Below the pieces are notes generated by a model. The model did no database searches. It saw only the letters and a program-made list of their open reading frames with translations, and was not told the origin of the DNA. Positions 1 through 8,351 of a stretch of DNA of 52,655 nt are shown here, in pieces. The first letter of the stretch is position 1. Every line of letters begins with the position of its first letter. The position numbers and the translations under genes were made by a program. This DNA comes from JAAYYM01 sp964638005 (GTDB lineage: Bacteria > Bacillota > Clostridia > Lachnospirales > Lachnospiraceae). The DNA is taken from assembly GCA_964638005.1 (NCBI GenBank), contig CAZWXS010000015.1, forward strand, positions 1-52,655. Direction: 5' to 3'.

Positions 1-249
1 ATATACATCCCACAATGCATATTTCACGAGCAAATCAGGATTGAAAAACAAGATTTCAATTTACATTCCTTTAGCATTCACAATATGATTTATAACTTAT
101 TTACTTTATTAAATCATACTTTAGTAGGATGACAAATAAAAAAGCATGTGATAAGATTTATATTGGTACGCATTGAAATAATATGTGTACGATTGATTAG
201 ACATGGAGGAAATGATAAGATCTGTGAAGATGCGAATGTGACAAAGCGC

Positions 250-1191
250 ATGACTATGAGCTTGAAATGGATGCAAAGATTCGTCGGGGTTACTGTGGCA
301 GTATTTGTGTGTATGTTAGTATGGAAGCCGGTGACTGTGTATGCCATATCTGATTCCGTGAACTTCTACTCTGGCAGTAAATATGCGATTGAGCAAGGCG
401 GTGTCATAGGTTTACCTTCGGATAATCAGACGTATTACTATAAATTATTTGATGCCAGTCATCTAACAGGTACCAGTGAAGATGCAGATTTGTCTATTTC
501 ATGTAAAGGGAAGACATATACCATTAAAGTTTTGAAAGATTTGACAGTGAGTAGCGATAATTCTTCTACTTTGTTATCGCTGTATTCGGAATCTAGCAAT
601 TATGTGCTTGATTTAAATGGCCAGGAAGTGACATTGACGAATACTGCTGGTAGTGCACTCGGTTTAGGTGCAAACTTAAAAGTAGTGGGTGATGGAGAAC
701 TTATTCTTACTAATTCTTCAAATAATAATCCCACGTTATCGATAAGTAGCGCAATGGGTTACCACGGCAGATTTGAAATGGAGTCAGGTAAATTGACAAT
801 AAATTATAACTATGGCGCTGGCGACAGTATTACTGCTGCTATAGTAGGTGGATTAAATGGCGGAACGTTTATACTTGGTCAGAATGCAAGCATGAAAATC
901 ACAGCGCCAGATGGAAAGATAGCGAATACAGTAGGTGGTGAGCTTACATTAGATATTCATGGCACAACAATGACGATGGGAGAAGCAAATAATGTGACTA
1001 CAACAAATAATCAATGGATTGTAGAGAAGGCAGACCCAACAGAACCGGCGGATCCAACAGATCGAACAGACCCGAAAGACTCAACAGATTCAATCAAGTC
1101 TACAGCAAGCCAGCCTAAATACAAACCAGATACCTCATTGAAATCGGATTATGCTTATGGTAAGTTTTCCGGGGCAAAGTGTGCGTTATAA
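250..1191 (+). CDS. Secreted surface protein, N-terminal part (frame broken downstream)
   Basis: I do not recognise the family. The chosen ATG gives 313 residues. It opens with a clear signal peptide: basic residues, a hydrophobic stretch (FVGVTVAVFVCMLVW), then a cleavage-like VYA. The body is rich in Ser, Thr, Asn and Gly with short beta-type segments, and residues about 255-280 form an acidic Asp/Pro/Thr linker (repeated DPT/DPK units) typical of wall-exposed proteins. The frame stays open upstream to a GTG at 148, but that would put 34 residues before the signal peptide. A GGAGGA at 205-210 fits no in-frame start well, so the start is uncertain and the 5' end may also be damaged. The frame stops at 1191 while an overlapping frame continues to 1525. 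The region is more AT-rich than its neighbours. Confidence 0.6.
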   Translation: MTMSLKWMQRFVGVTVAVFVCMLVWKPVTVYAISDSVNFYSGSKYAIEQGGVIGLPSDNQTYYYKLFDASHLTGTSEDADLSISCKGKTYTIKVLKDLTVSSDNSSTLLSLYSESSNYVLDLNGQEVTLTNTAGSALGLGANLKVVGDGELILTNSSNNNPTLSISSAMGYHGRFEMESGKLTINYNYGAGDSITAAIVGGLNGGTFILGQNASMKITAPDGKIANTVGGELTLDIHGTTMTMGEANNVTTTNNQWIVEKADPTEPADPTDRTDPKDSTDSIKSTASQPKYKPDTSLKSDYAYGKFSGAKCAL

Positions 1192-1525
1192 TCTGAAGGC
1201 ATTTAAACTGGATGAGTTGAAGATTGCAGATGTAAAGACTACAATTGCAAGTTATGCACAACTTTTAGGCAAGACGGCGAAATTGCTGGATGGTTTTAAC
1301 GTTGAGCCGCCAAACAGTTATGTACAGGGGAATGATATTCAGATTACCATTCAAAATGCGAACATCAAAAAAGGTGATACCGTATACTTGAATGTATACA
1401 ACGAATTTTCAAAGCCGCCAACACAGGAGTACTATAGTGCCGTTGCGACAGAAGACGGCATGGCAACCTTTAAAGTGAAACATATTGGTTTGATGAGCTT
1501 GTTTAAATTAGAAGATGTAATGTAG
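1151..1525 (+). CDS. C-terminal fragment of the same surface protein
   Basis: This 124-codon frame overlaps the end of the preceding frame by 41 bp in a different phase. It has no Shine-Dalgarno sequence before its first ATG (1151) and no signal peptide, so it is unlikely to be translated independently. Its content (alternating hydrophobic and polar beta-like segments such as DIQITIQNANIKKGDTVYLNVYN split by Asn/Gly turns) suits an extracellular domain at the end of the upstream protein. The simplest reading is a single gene of about 425 codons interrupted by a frameshift near 1150-1190. A sequencing error, a true pseudogene or phase-variable expression would all look the same here. Confidence 0.5.
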   Translation: MLMVSFPGQSVRYNLKAFKLDELKIADVKTTIASYAQLLGKTAKLLDGFNVEPPNSYVQGNDIQITIQNANIKKGDTVYLNVYNEFSKPPTQEYYSAVATEDGMATFKVKHIGLMSLFKLEDVM

Positions 1526-1547
1526 CCTGCCATGCACCTTGATTCTG

Positions 1548-1931
1548 CTAACGCTGCATCTCGGTCACGGGCTTCGCCAACTTGTAAAAGATGAATATGC
1601 CCGCACATCCAACCCCATAACAGACAATATCCTTCCAATCGAAGGTTGCGCCAAGCAGAATTCTTAAGAATGGGTTAGATGCAACGCCCAGCAATTCTAC
1701 CAAGCGAAAGTACTGCAGGAATTCCACACCTGCCGCAAAAACAAAGATGAATAACGGCAATAATCTCACGCCGTTTGGAATCCATATCCTCACGAAGCAG
1801 TATAGCACCACTACGACAAGCATATCGCCCACATAAGGACGTATAAAGTTATCATGTACAAATAATGCAATCAACACTTCCACTGCTAAAAGCACAAGGA
1901 AGGCGACTGCATATCGGATTCTTGGTTTCAT
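1548..1931 (-). CDS. DUF2809 family small membrane protein
   Basis: 127 residues with about four hydrophobic helices: AVAFLVLLAVEVLIALFV, MLVVVVLYCFVRI, LLPLFIFVFAAGVEFLQ and a last one ending FIFYKL. The RPYVGDMLVVV segment and the following FVRI and EFLQYF are what I associate with DUF2809, a family of unknown function with a loose resemblance to VanZ. The frame is open further upstream, but the ATG at 1931 follows an AAGGA site and sits 1 bp after the stop of the HAD gene, so it is preferred. It is the last gene of the run that contains the prenyltransferase and phosphatase. No function is assigned. Confidence 0.75.
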   Translation of the reverse strand: MKPRIRYAVAFLVLLAVEVLIALFVHDNFIRPYVGDMLVVVVLYCFVRIWIPNGVRLLPLFIFVFAAGVEFLQYFRLVELLGVASNPFLRILLGATFDWKDIVCYGVGCAGIFIFYKLAKPVTEMQR

Positions 1932-1932
1932 A

Positions 1933-2739
1933 TTAGATTTCCTTAAGAAGTTCTGCATATAGTTTCTCGCGCGCTGTCGCTGACTTTTCAAGAATGATAT
2001 AATCCACGCCTGTATTGATGGCTGCCTGGCCGTCTTTGCTCATGCGGTCACCGATCATAATGATATCGGACGGCTGAAATTGATTGTCAGACAGAATCTT
2101 CAACAATCCTTTCGGATCGGGCTTCAGGCTCATGATGTCCTCGTCCAATGCCGAATAGGTTTTATCTGCCGGTATATCAAGTGCACGTAGTTTATCGGCA
2201 ACGGGATAATCTGAATAAATCATAACGGAAATGCCCTGTTCGCGGAGGATATTGATGAAATCCACCAAGGCTTCATCTCTGCACTCCATAAGCGTTGACA
2301 GAGGTTTTTCGTACATCCACTCTTCCACAACCGCACATACATGCTCTGCAGACATATGCATCTTCCTACTGACATAACAATATTGCGCTTCATCCAAAGA
2401 CAATCTGCTCGATTCGTCGCATGCAGCAGCCTCGGCATTTAACGCCAACGTCTCATCTGTGCCTACCGGCACAGCCTTATCAACGCTTACCGACTCTTCC
2501 CCATCTGCGACTCCTCGTACTGACTCATCCGTGGAACTGATATCATCCCATCGTTCACGAACCTCGCGAAACTTTTTGAGAGCGAGAAGTTCCTTGAACT
2601 TCCAAAAATGGCTCACATAATATCCACCAAGACAGCAAGCCATTATGAGTCGAAGCTTGGTCTGAAAATACAGAGTGCCGTCAAGATCAAAAATGACGGC
2701 TTTGTATTCTGTTATTTTTTTGTGTTTTGTAATATTCAT
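1933..2739 (-). CDS. HAD-superfamily hydrolase
   Basis: 268-residue soluble phosphatase-type HAD protein. Motif I is DLDGTLY (nucleophile Asp18, general acid/base Asp20), motif II is the Ser of MIYSDYPV, motif III the Lys of SLKPDPKG, and motif IV is GDRMSKDGQAA with the acidic metal ligand. Residues about 65-115 form an acidic, low-complexity insertion in the cap position (runs of Asp, Glu, Ser and Val) that looks lineage-specific. It follows a UbiA-type phosphoribosyltransferase gene after a 180-bp gap filled with tandem repeats. A polyprenyl-phosphoryl-sugar phosphatase role is therefore possible, but this is context only. Its Shine-Dalgarno (about AAGAAAG) is weak. Confidence 0.85.
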   Translation of the reverse strand: MNITKHKKITEYKAVIFDLDGTLYFQTKLRLIMACCLGGYYVSHFWKFKELLALKKFREVRERWDDISSTDESVRGVADGEESVSVDKAVPVGTDETLALNAEAAACDESSRLSLDEAQYCYVSRKMHMSAEHVCAVVEEWMYEKPLSTLMECRDEALVDFINILREQGISVMIYSDYPVADKLRALDIPADKTYSALDEDIMSLKPDPKGLLKILSDNQFQPSDIIMIGDRMSKDGQAAINTGVDYIILEKSATAREKLYAELLKEI

Positions 2740-2770
2740 GTATCGGTCTTTCTTGTATATTTACATTTTA

Positions 2771-2860
2771 GATTTTTTCATTGCAAGTTTTATCACTACA
2801 GGTTTTATCACTACAGGTTTTTTCATTGTAAGTTTTATCACTACAAGTTTTGTCATCACA
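2771..2860. repeat. Six 15-bp tandem repeats between ubiA-like and HAD genes
   Basis: Six consecutive 15-bp units with consensus RGTTTTATCACTACA on the plus strand, alternating with a variant containing TTTTCATTGYA. The period is exact. Because it is a multiple of three, the minus strand has an open micro-frame at 2761-2856 (31 codons) reading pentads such as KPVVI, KLTMK and KLAMK. That frame has no convincing ribosome binding site, so coding is doubtful. The array fills the 180-bp gap ahead of the HAD gene. Confidence 0.85.
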
Positions 2861-2919
2861 GGTTATTCAAAATCTGCGTTTTTTCACCCACCACGTATTC
2901 GCAGGCAGGCGTGCAGCGA

Positions 2920-3846
2920 TTAAACCCCGATCAGTCTGATGTCTACCCAATAGTTCAAGGCAGGAATATTAACAAATGTCAGGACAATGAACAGTACTAC
3001 CAAAAATGCAATATATGCAAGCAGTTTCTTTTCCTTATATAACTTTTCGGGTTTCTGTACTGCCGAATCTTCTTTGAAGCTGATGTAGAAATACGCACAG
3101 AACAATCCAAAGATGAATGGCATTCCGACTAAGTATTCAATACGGTATTTGATCATGAAAACACCGCAGAAAAATGACGATGCCATAGCATAAAAGAACG
3201 CCGACACAAGCAGCAGATGTTCACTGTAATACTTGAAAGACTTTCTGTAAAGTCCTGCCTGTTCCGGATTATCAATCATGCGGTATTCTGCATATCTCTT
3301 GATCGCCATCAAAAATGCTCCACCCATCCAATATCCGATCAGTATACTGCTTGGCGGCTGCAGTTCGCTGTTGATGATGAACCAGCCAAGAAGCAGACGA
3401 ATCATATTATTAACGGATTCAGACAGCACATCCAGATATGGGATATCCTTGGTACGAATCGGTTTTACATTGTAGAGGATGCCCATGAGTAAAAGCCACA
3501 GCTCTGTGAACAGAAAAGCACGTGATATCAATAATGAACAGCCGATGCCCGCAAGAGCAAACAACACATATTCCAGCATGACAAACGAAAATTTCATGTT
3601 CTCTGAAACCACCGGGCGGTATTTTTTGGTCGGATGATACTGATCAAATTCCGCGTCCAGCCATTCATTGATGACATAGTTTGCCGAAGCGATAAAGCAC
3701 GTCGCAAAAAAGCCAACGATAAACTTCCAAATATACGAAACATCAAATGCAAAGTCAGTCAGCAGTATAGCAATGACCACTCCCGGCACAATAAACACAT
3801 TTTTAACCCAGTGGTCTATTCTGGCTATCTTAAGATAATTCTTCAT
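2920..3846 (-). CDS. UbiA-family prenyltransferase, decaprenyl-phosphate phosphoribosyltransferase-like
   Basis: 308-residue integral membrane protein with about eight or nine hydrophobic helices. The first Asp-rich motif is NEWLDAEFDQYHPTKKYRPV, an NxxxDxxxD arrangement followed by a basic, proline-containing stretch. It resembles the Rv3806c-type enzymes that transfer phosphoribosyl diphosphate to polyprenyl phosphate more than quinone-pathway UbiA. A second motif, YLDVLSESVNNMIRLLLG, also fits that group. The start overlaps the rpe stop by 4 bp, so it belongs to the priA-rpe transcript. Genes for the later epimerase steps (DprE1/DprE2) are not in the window, so the final product is unknown. 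Confidence 0.8.
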   Translation of the reverse strand: MKNYLKIARIDHWVKNVFIVPGVVIAILLTDFAFDVSYIWKFIVGFFATCFIASANYVINEWLDAEFDQYHPTKKYRPVVSENMKFSFVMLEYVLFALAGIGCSLLISRAFLFTELWLLLMGILYNVKPIRTKDIPYLDVLSESVNNMIRLLLGWFIINSELQPPSSILIGYWMGGAFLMAIKRYAEYRMIDNPEQAGLYRKSFKYYSEHLLLVSAFFYAMASSFFCGVFMIKYRIEYLVGMPFIFGLFCAYFYISFKEDSAVQKPEKLYKEKKLLAYIAFLVVLFIVLTFVNIPALNYWVDIRLIGV

Positions 3847-4523
3847 TCGTTCGTTCCCTTTCGTTCAAATGTATCCAACCTGTTTTGGAAAAACATTGTA
3901 TTATCCGTGATGTCTCCTTTGAAAATGGAAGAACCGGTCACAATTACATTTGCCCCCGCTTCCAGTACCACATGCAGATTCTCTCTTGTGATACCACCAT
4001 CCACCTGAATATCCGTCTCTAACTTTCTGTCCCGCAACATCTGACGAAGCTGTACAATCTTATCCGTGCAGGCATCTATATAGGATTGCCCTCCAAAGCC
4101 CGGTTCCACCGTCATAATCAAAAACATATCTGCCGCATCTATCACCGGAAGCAAACATTCTATCGGTGTTAAAGGGCTGACAGATACTCCGGCTCGCAAT
4201 CCTTTGCTTTTAATCAATTCAATTGTCTCTTTCAACGGCTCACACGCTTCTGCATGTACTGTAATGCCATCTGCTCCACACGCAATAAATTCTTCGATAT
4301 ATCGCTCCGGCTCCTGAATCATCAGATGCACATCAAAGAATTTCTCTGTCACCTTTCTGATGGAACGGACAACCGGCATCCCAAACGATATGCTCGGAAC
4401 AAAAACTCCATCCATGACATCTATATGAATATACTCTGCTCCTGCCGCATCCACCTTTTGGATTTCGTCCCCAAGCCTTGCAAAATCAGCCGCAAGAATA
4501 GAGGGTGACAATTTATAATGCAT
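3843..4523 (-). CDS. rpe: Ribulose-phosphate 3-epimerase
   Basis: 226 residues, the normal length for this TIM-barrel enzyme of the pentose phosphate pathway, which interconverts ribulose 5-phosphate and xylulose 5-phosphate. Visible signatures are the N-terminal LSPSILAADFARL, HIDVMDGVFVPS with metal-binding His and catalytic Asp, a second metal His in DVHLMI, VEPGFGGQ near the phosphate site, and VDGGI with the second catalytic Asp. The frame is open 38 codons further upstream, but the ATG at 4523 begins exactly at the family start and lies 1 bp after the rsgA stop. It overlaps the following prenyltransferase gene by 4 bp. Confidence 0.96.
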   Translation of the reverse strand: MHYKLSPSILAADFARLGDEIQKVDAAGAEYIHIDVMDGVFVPSISFGMPVVRSIRKVTEKFFDVHLMIQEPERYIEEFIACGADGITVHAEACEPLKETIELIKSKGLRAGVSVSPLTPIECLLPVIDAADMFLIMTVEPGFGGQSYIDACTDKIVQLRQMLRDRKLETDIQVDGGITRENLHVVLEAGANVIVTGSSIFKGDITDNTMFFQNRLDTFERKGTNE

Positions 4524-4524
4524 T

Positions 4525-5403
4525 TTAATATCTCCTTCGTCCCTTAATCTCTTCGTATATCTGCAGATAATGTTCGTAGCGCACCTTGCTGATATCTCCG
4601 TTTTCAACAGCCGCCTTGACTGCACAGTCCGGTTCATTCACATGTACACAGCCTCCAAATCGACAATTTGGCTCATACTCTGCAAATTCTGCATAATAGC
4701 GTCCCAGTTCTTCCTTCATGAGATCAGGTACCTCCAGAGAACTGAATCCCGGTGTATCTATGATATAGGTCTCCTCATCAATCGGTATCAGTTCAGAATG
4801 TCTGGTCGTATGCTTCCCTCTCTCGACCTTCTCACTGATGACTCCTGTCTGCATCTGTATATTCTTCTGCATCAGATTGATCAGAGAAGACTTCCCTACT
4901 CCGGACGGTCCTGACACTGTGACTGTCTTATGCCGGATTTTCTGTTGAAGTGCCTCTATCCCTATCTTCTCATGTGCGCTTGTAAATAATATCTCATATC
5001 CACAGTCACGATAAACCTCTTGCATCGCGTCAAGTTCCTGATTGGATGCCAGATCCATCTTATTAAAACAGATCAAAACCGGAACTTCCTGCATCTGATA
5101 TTGCAGAATCAGCCGATCCAACAGATTCAGATTGGGTTCCGGCCGAACCATCGCAAAAATCAATAACGCACAGTCCACATTTGCCACAGCAGGACGAACC
5201 AAAGTATTCTTTCGCTCTTTGATGCGAACCATATTGCCTGTCCGCTGTTCTTCATTGATAACTTCTATCTCAACACTGTCACCGACAAGCGGCTTCATCT
5301 TATCATGTCTGAAGATTCCTTTTGCCTTACACTCATACATCCCATGATCCGGAATATATACGTAATAAAACCCACCTATTCCCTTTGTGATCTTTCCGGT
5401 CAT
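4525..5403 (-). CDS. rsgA: Ribosome small-subunit biogenesis GTPase RsgA
   Basis: 292-residue circularly permuted GTPase that matures the 30S subunit. An N-terminal OB-fold (about 1-70) precedes the G domain. Motifs appear in the permuted order: G4 NKMD, then the P-loop GPSGVGKSSLIN, then G3 DTPGF. A switch element (KHTTRHSEL) and the C-terminal zinc-binding Cys/His cluster (NCRFGGCVHVNEPDC) follow. It sits 3 bp after the kinase gene and 1 bp before rpe, the usual Firmicutes prkC-rsgA-rpe order, so it is probably co-transcribed with the kinase. Confidence 0.97.
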   Translation of the reverse strand: MTGKITKGIGGFYYVYIPDHGMYECKAKGIFRHDKMKPLVGDSVEIEVINEEQRTGNMVRIKERKNTLVRPAVANVDCALLIFAMVRPEPNLNLLDRLILQYQMQEVPVLICFNKMDLASNQELDAMQEVYRDCGYEILFTSAHEKIGIEALQQKIRHKTVTVSGPSGVGKSSLINLMQKNIQMQTGVISEKVERGKHTTRHSELIPIDEETYIIDTPGFSSLEVPDLMKEELGRYYAEFAEYEPNCRFGGCVHVNEPDCAVKAAVENGDISKVRYEHYLQIYEEIKGRRRY

Positions 5404-5406
5404 ATT

Positions 5407-7611
5407 TTATTCCTTTGTAAAAGTAACCGCTACCGGTGCTGTTGTTGCCCATTGTCCGTCGGTTCTCAAATACGTCACTGTAATCGACCCTGATTCACTG
5501 CCGACAATGCCACTGTAATTCATGGCAAACGGAAAACTGCTCGTTGTATATCGTACAATTTCAACGCCCAAATGATTGCTCAGTACTATGATAGCTTCAG
5601 AGCCGACACTATAGTCGCCCGGAGCACCAACACCGTAATTACAGCTGTATCCTTCCGGTCCGAGGCTCAAGACAAAGTCAACGCTCGTTCCTTCCGCAAC
5701 CGTCATGCCGGCCGTATAGCTTTGACTGGATACCAACCCGGCAGCTACCGTATCACTATTCTCTTCACCGATCGTCGTCCATTTGAGTCCTGCCGCTGTC
5801 AAAGCCGCCTTCGCTGCTGTCTCATCCAGACCCAACAGATTCGGAACCGCAATCTCCGAAGCCGCCGCTCCTGAACATACCGTTACAGTAACCGTACTTC
5901 CGCTTGCAGCAGATGAACCGCTCTGTGGCAATTGTGTGATTACAGAACCCTTAGGTACAGAATCACTCTCGGCTGTCTGCTTGACCATGACAAAGCCTTC
6001 TGCTTCCAGAGCCACCTTTGCCTCCGCTTCCGTCTTGCCGACTACAGAAGGCACCATGATTCCGTTTGTTCCGGAACTGACCACCAGATTGACGGTTGTA
6101 TTCTTTGCAATCTTGGTATCTGCCGCCACATCCTGTGTGATTACGATATTTTCACCATATTTATCTGAAGATTCATATGTCTCTGCCACACCGAGTCCAA
6201 GACTGTTCAGCGTATTCTTCGCTTCCGTCAGAGATATCCCGATTACATTTGGCATTGCCACTTCTTCCTCTGCCTCTGTTTCTACAGCCTCCTCTTGTTC
6301 GGACGGTGTAGCATTGAATAATCCAAGCACCTTTCCAACCAAGAATATGGCAACCAAACCAATGATGATCGCGGTAATGATCGTCAATACCGTCATAACC
6401 TTTTCCATCTTCGGATCTACATCGTCACCATAATCATCATCGTCATCTTCCTCATAGTAATCACGCTTGGAATTGACCTTCTTAGGTGCAGTATCTCTTT
6501 TATCGTTCCGTACATTTTTCTTCGGAGCAGCACTGCGTCCTCTGCCTTCATCAGCATCAGCACGGCTGCGTCTGCTCTCACGCGGAATGTACTCTTCTAC
6601 CTGTTCTTCTTCGTAATATGCCGGCTCCGGTCTCTGTCTTCCATATCCGGCGGGTTGTTCTTGTACGACCGGCTGCTCATACGCGCCATAATTCTCGTAG
6701 GACTGCTGCTTGATCGCCATTCTGTCTATATCGCTGATTGCCTTAGTTCCCTCACTGCCGGGCATCGGTATCATTTTTACAAAATCTTCATCCGGACTGA
6801 TCAGGGAGCGTTTCAGATCCTGAATCAGTTCTGCCATATTGGAATACCTGCGGTCAGGATTTTTCTGTGTACATTTGAAAATAATCTGTTCCACGCTCAC
6901 GGGTATCTCCGCCACATAATCACGCGGAGACGGAATCTCCTCCTGAATATGCTGAATCGCGATAGAAACCGTCGTCTCTCCGTCAAACGGAACACGTCCC
7001 GTCAACATCTCAAACAGTGTGATACCCAGTGAATAAATATCACTCTTTGCATCACTGTATCCGCCTCTTGCCTGTTCCGGAGACGTATAATGTACCGATC
7101 CCATAGCATGAGAAGTAATGGTGTCACTCGTTGCGGCTCTGGCAATGCCGAAATCAGCCACCTTGACCTTCCCTTCCTTTGAGATAATGATATTCTGCGG
7201 CTTGATATCTCTGTGTATAATGCCGTTATTATGTGCTGCCTCTATGCCCATGGAAACCTGTATTGCAATGCTGATGGCTTCCTTCACGGATAAACGCAGT
7301 TTCTTTTCAATATAATTCTTGAGCGTGATTCCCTCAACCAATTCCATGACAAAATAGTGGATGCCGTCTTCTTCGCCTACGTCATACACATTTACAATGT
7401 TCGGATGCATCAGTCCTGCCGCAGACTGTGCCTCCACTCTGAACTTAGATACAAAATTCTTATTTGCGGAAAACTCTTCTTTCAACACCTTTACGGCAAC
7501 GAATCGATTCAACTTATGATCCTTTGCCTTATAGACATCGGACATACCGCCCGCGCCGATTTTATCTATGATCTCATATCTGTCACTGATTATTGTCCCC
7601 GGTCTCAACAT
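5407..7611 (-). CDS. prkC: Membrane Ser/Thr protein kinase with PASTA domains
   Basis: 734 residues. The cytosolic Hanks-type kinase (about 10-270) has the glycine loop IGAGGMSDVYKA, the catalytic Lys in VAVKVLKE, HRDIKPQN, a DFG-type DFGIARA, and the APE-equivalent SPEQ. A charged, low-complexity juxtamembrane region with an acidic run (EEDDDDDYGDD) leads to one transmembrane helix near residues 410-435. Outside are three PASTA repeats (about 445-650, beginning MPNVIG, VPSVVG and VPNLLG), which in this family bind peptidoglycan fragments. A further C-terminal domain of about 80 residues is not an obvious PASTA unit. It overlaps prpC by 7 bp. Kinase and phosphatase together should set the phosphorylation of cell-wall and division targets. 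Confidence 0.96.
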   Translation of the reverse strand: MLRPGTIISDRYEIIDKIGAGGMSDVYKAKDHKLNRFVAVKVLKEEFSANKNFVSKFRVEAQSAAGLMHPNIVNVYDVGEEDGIHYFVMELVEGITLKNYIEKKLRLSVKEAISIAIQVSMGIEAAHNNGIIHRDIKPQNIIISKEGKVKVADFGIARAATSDTITSHAMGSVHYTSPEQARGGYSDAKSDIYSLGITLFEMLTGRVPFDGETTVSIAIQHIQEEIPSPRDYVAEIPVSVEQIIFKCTQKNPDRRYSNMAELIQDLKRSLISPDEDFVKMIPMPGSEGTKAISDIDRMAIKQQSYENYGAYEQPVVQEQPAGYGRQRPEPAYYEEEQVEEYIPRESRRSRADADEGRGRSAAPKKNVRNDKRDTAPKKVNSKRDYYEEDDDDDYGDDVDPKMEKVMTVLTIITAIIIGLVAIFLVGKVLGLFNATPSEQEEAVETEAEEEVAMPNVIGISLTEAKNTLNSLGLGVAETYESSDKYGENIVITQDVAADTKIAKNTTVNLVVSSGTNGIMVPSVVGKTEAEAKVALEAEGFVMVKQTAESDSVPKGSVITQLPQSGSSAASGSTVTVTVCSGAAASEIAVPNLLGLDETAAKAALTAAGLKWTTIGEENSDTVAAGLVSSQSYTAGMTVAEGTSVDFVLSLGPEGYSCNYGVGAPGDYSVGSEAIIVLSNHLGVEIVRYTTSSFPFAMNYSGIVGSESGSITVTYLRTDGQWATTAPVAVTFTKE

Positions 7612-8351
7612 ACACTCACCTCATCTGCAAACGGTTCTATAATGATGACCGCAATATTGTCCTTACCACCATTATTGTTTGCTGCCTTAATCAATTCTTC
7701 TGCCTTTCCTGCCACATCCCTCTGCCCCTTCATGATCTTCCGGATGTCGCTGTCCTCCAGCATATTTGTCAATCCATCTGTACACATCAAAATAGTATCG
7801 CCCTCTTTCAAGTCAATCTCAAAGAAGTCAATCTCTACCTGTTCTGCCGCACCGATAGCTCTGGTAATGATATTCTTGTCAGGATGGGTCCGAGCAGATT
7901 CTCTGTCTATTTCTCCGATACGCACCATCTCTTCCACAAGGGAATGATCCCTCGTAACCTGCCTGATTTCCTGATCCATGATGTATAAACGACTGTCACC
8001 GACATTAGCCACATACAGACATCCATCGATGATTGTTGCAACAACAACTGTCGTTCCCATACCGCGTAATGCCTCATCTTCCTCGGACTTGCGCCTTATG
8101 GACTCATTGGCATTTATAATTGCCTGCTCTATTACCCTGATCGGACCGTCTTCCGATGCTTCGGTAATCGTTCGCACAATGACCTCCACCGTATGCTTGG
8201 ATGCAAAATCACCTGCATTGTGTCCTCCCATACCATCCGCTACCACGAACAGATTCGGAAGTTTTCCCAGAGGAGTCTCGCATGTGTATACATAGTCCTG
8301 ATTCAATTTTCTTTTTCGTCCGATGTCCGTCATCGAAAAAGTCTTCAACAT
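7605..8351 (-). CDS. prpC: PP2C-type Ser/Thr protein phosphatase
   Basis: 248 residues, standard size for the small bacterial PP2C (PPM) phosphatases that oppose PASTA kinases. Metal-binding and catalytic motifs are in order: early Arg (GRKRKLNQD), VADGMGGHNAGD, GMGTTVV, NVGDSRLY, CTDGLTNML and GKDNIAVI. It needs two or three Mn/Mg ions. The gene overlaps rlmN upstream and the kinase gene downstream by 7 bp each, so kinase and phosphatase should be made in linked amounts. Confidence 0.97.
   Translation of the reverse strand: MLKTFSMTDIGRKRKLNQDYVYTCETPLGKLPNLFVVADGMGGHNAGDFASKHTVEVIVRTITEASEDGPIRVIEQAIINANESIRRKSEEDEALRGMGTTVVVATIIDGCLYVANVGDSRLYIMDQEIRQVTRDHSLVEEMVRIGEIDRESARTHPDKNIITRAIGAAEQVEIDFFEIDLKEGDTILMCTDGLTNMLEDSDIRKIMKGQRDVAGKAEELIKAANNNGGKDNIAVIIIEPFADEVSVC

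Noticed and set aside
40..60. Inverted repeat ATTGAAA/TTTCAAT as terminator of an upstream gene
   Set aside because: Only A-T-rich pairing, weak T-run after it, and no gene is visible upstream in the window.
2608..3042. 144-codon plus-strand frame over the 15-bp repeats
   Set aside because: It is antisense to two real genes and its composition (repeated Phe/His/Tyr/Lys) is a by-product of the tandem repeat.
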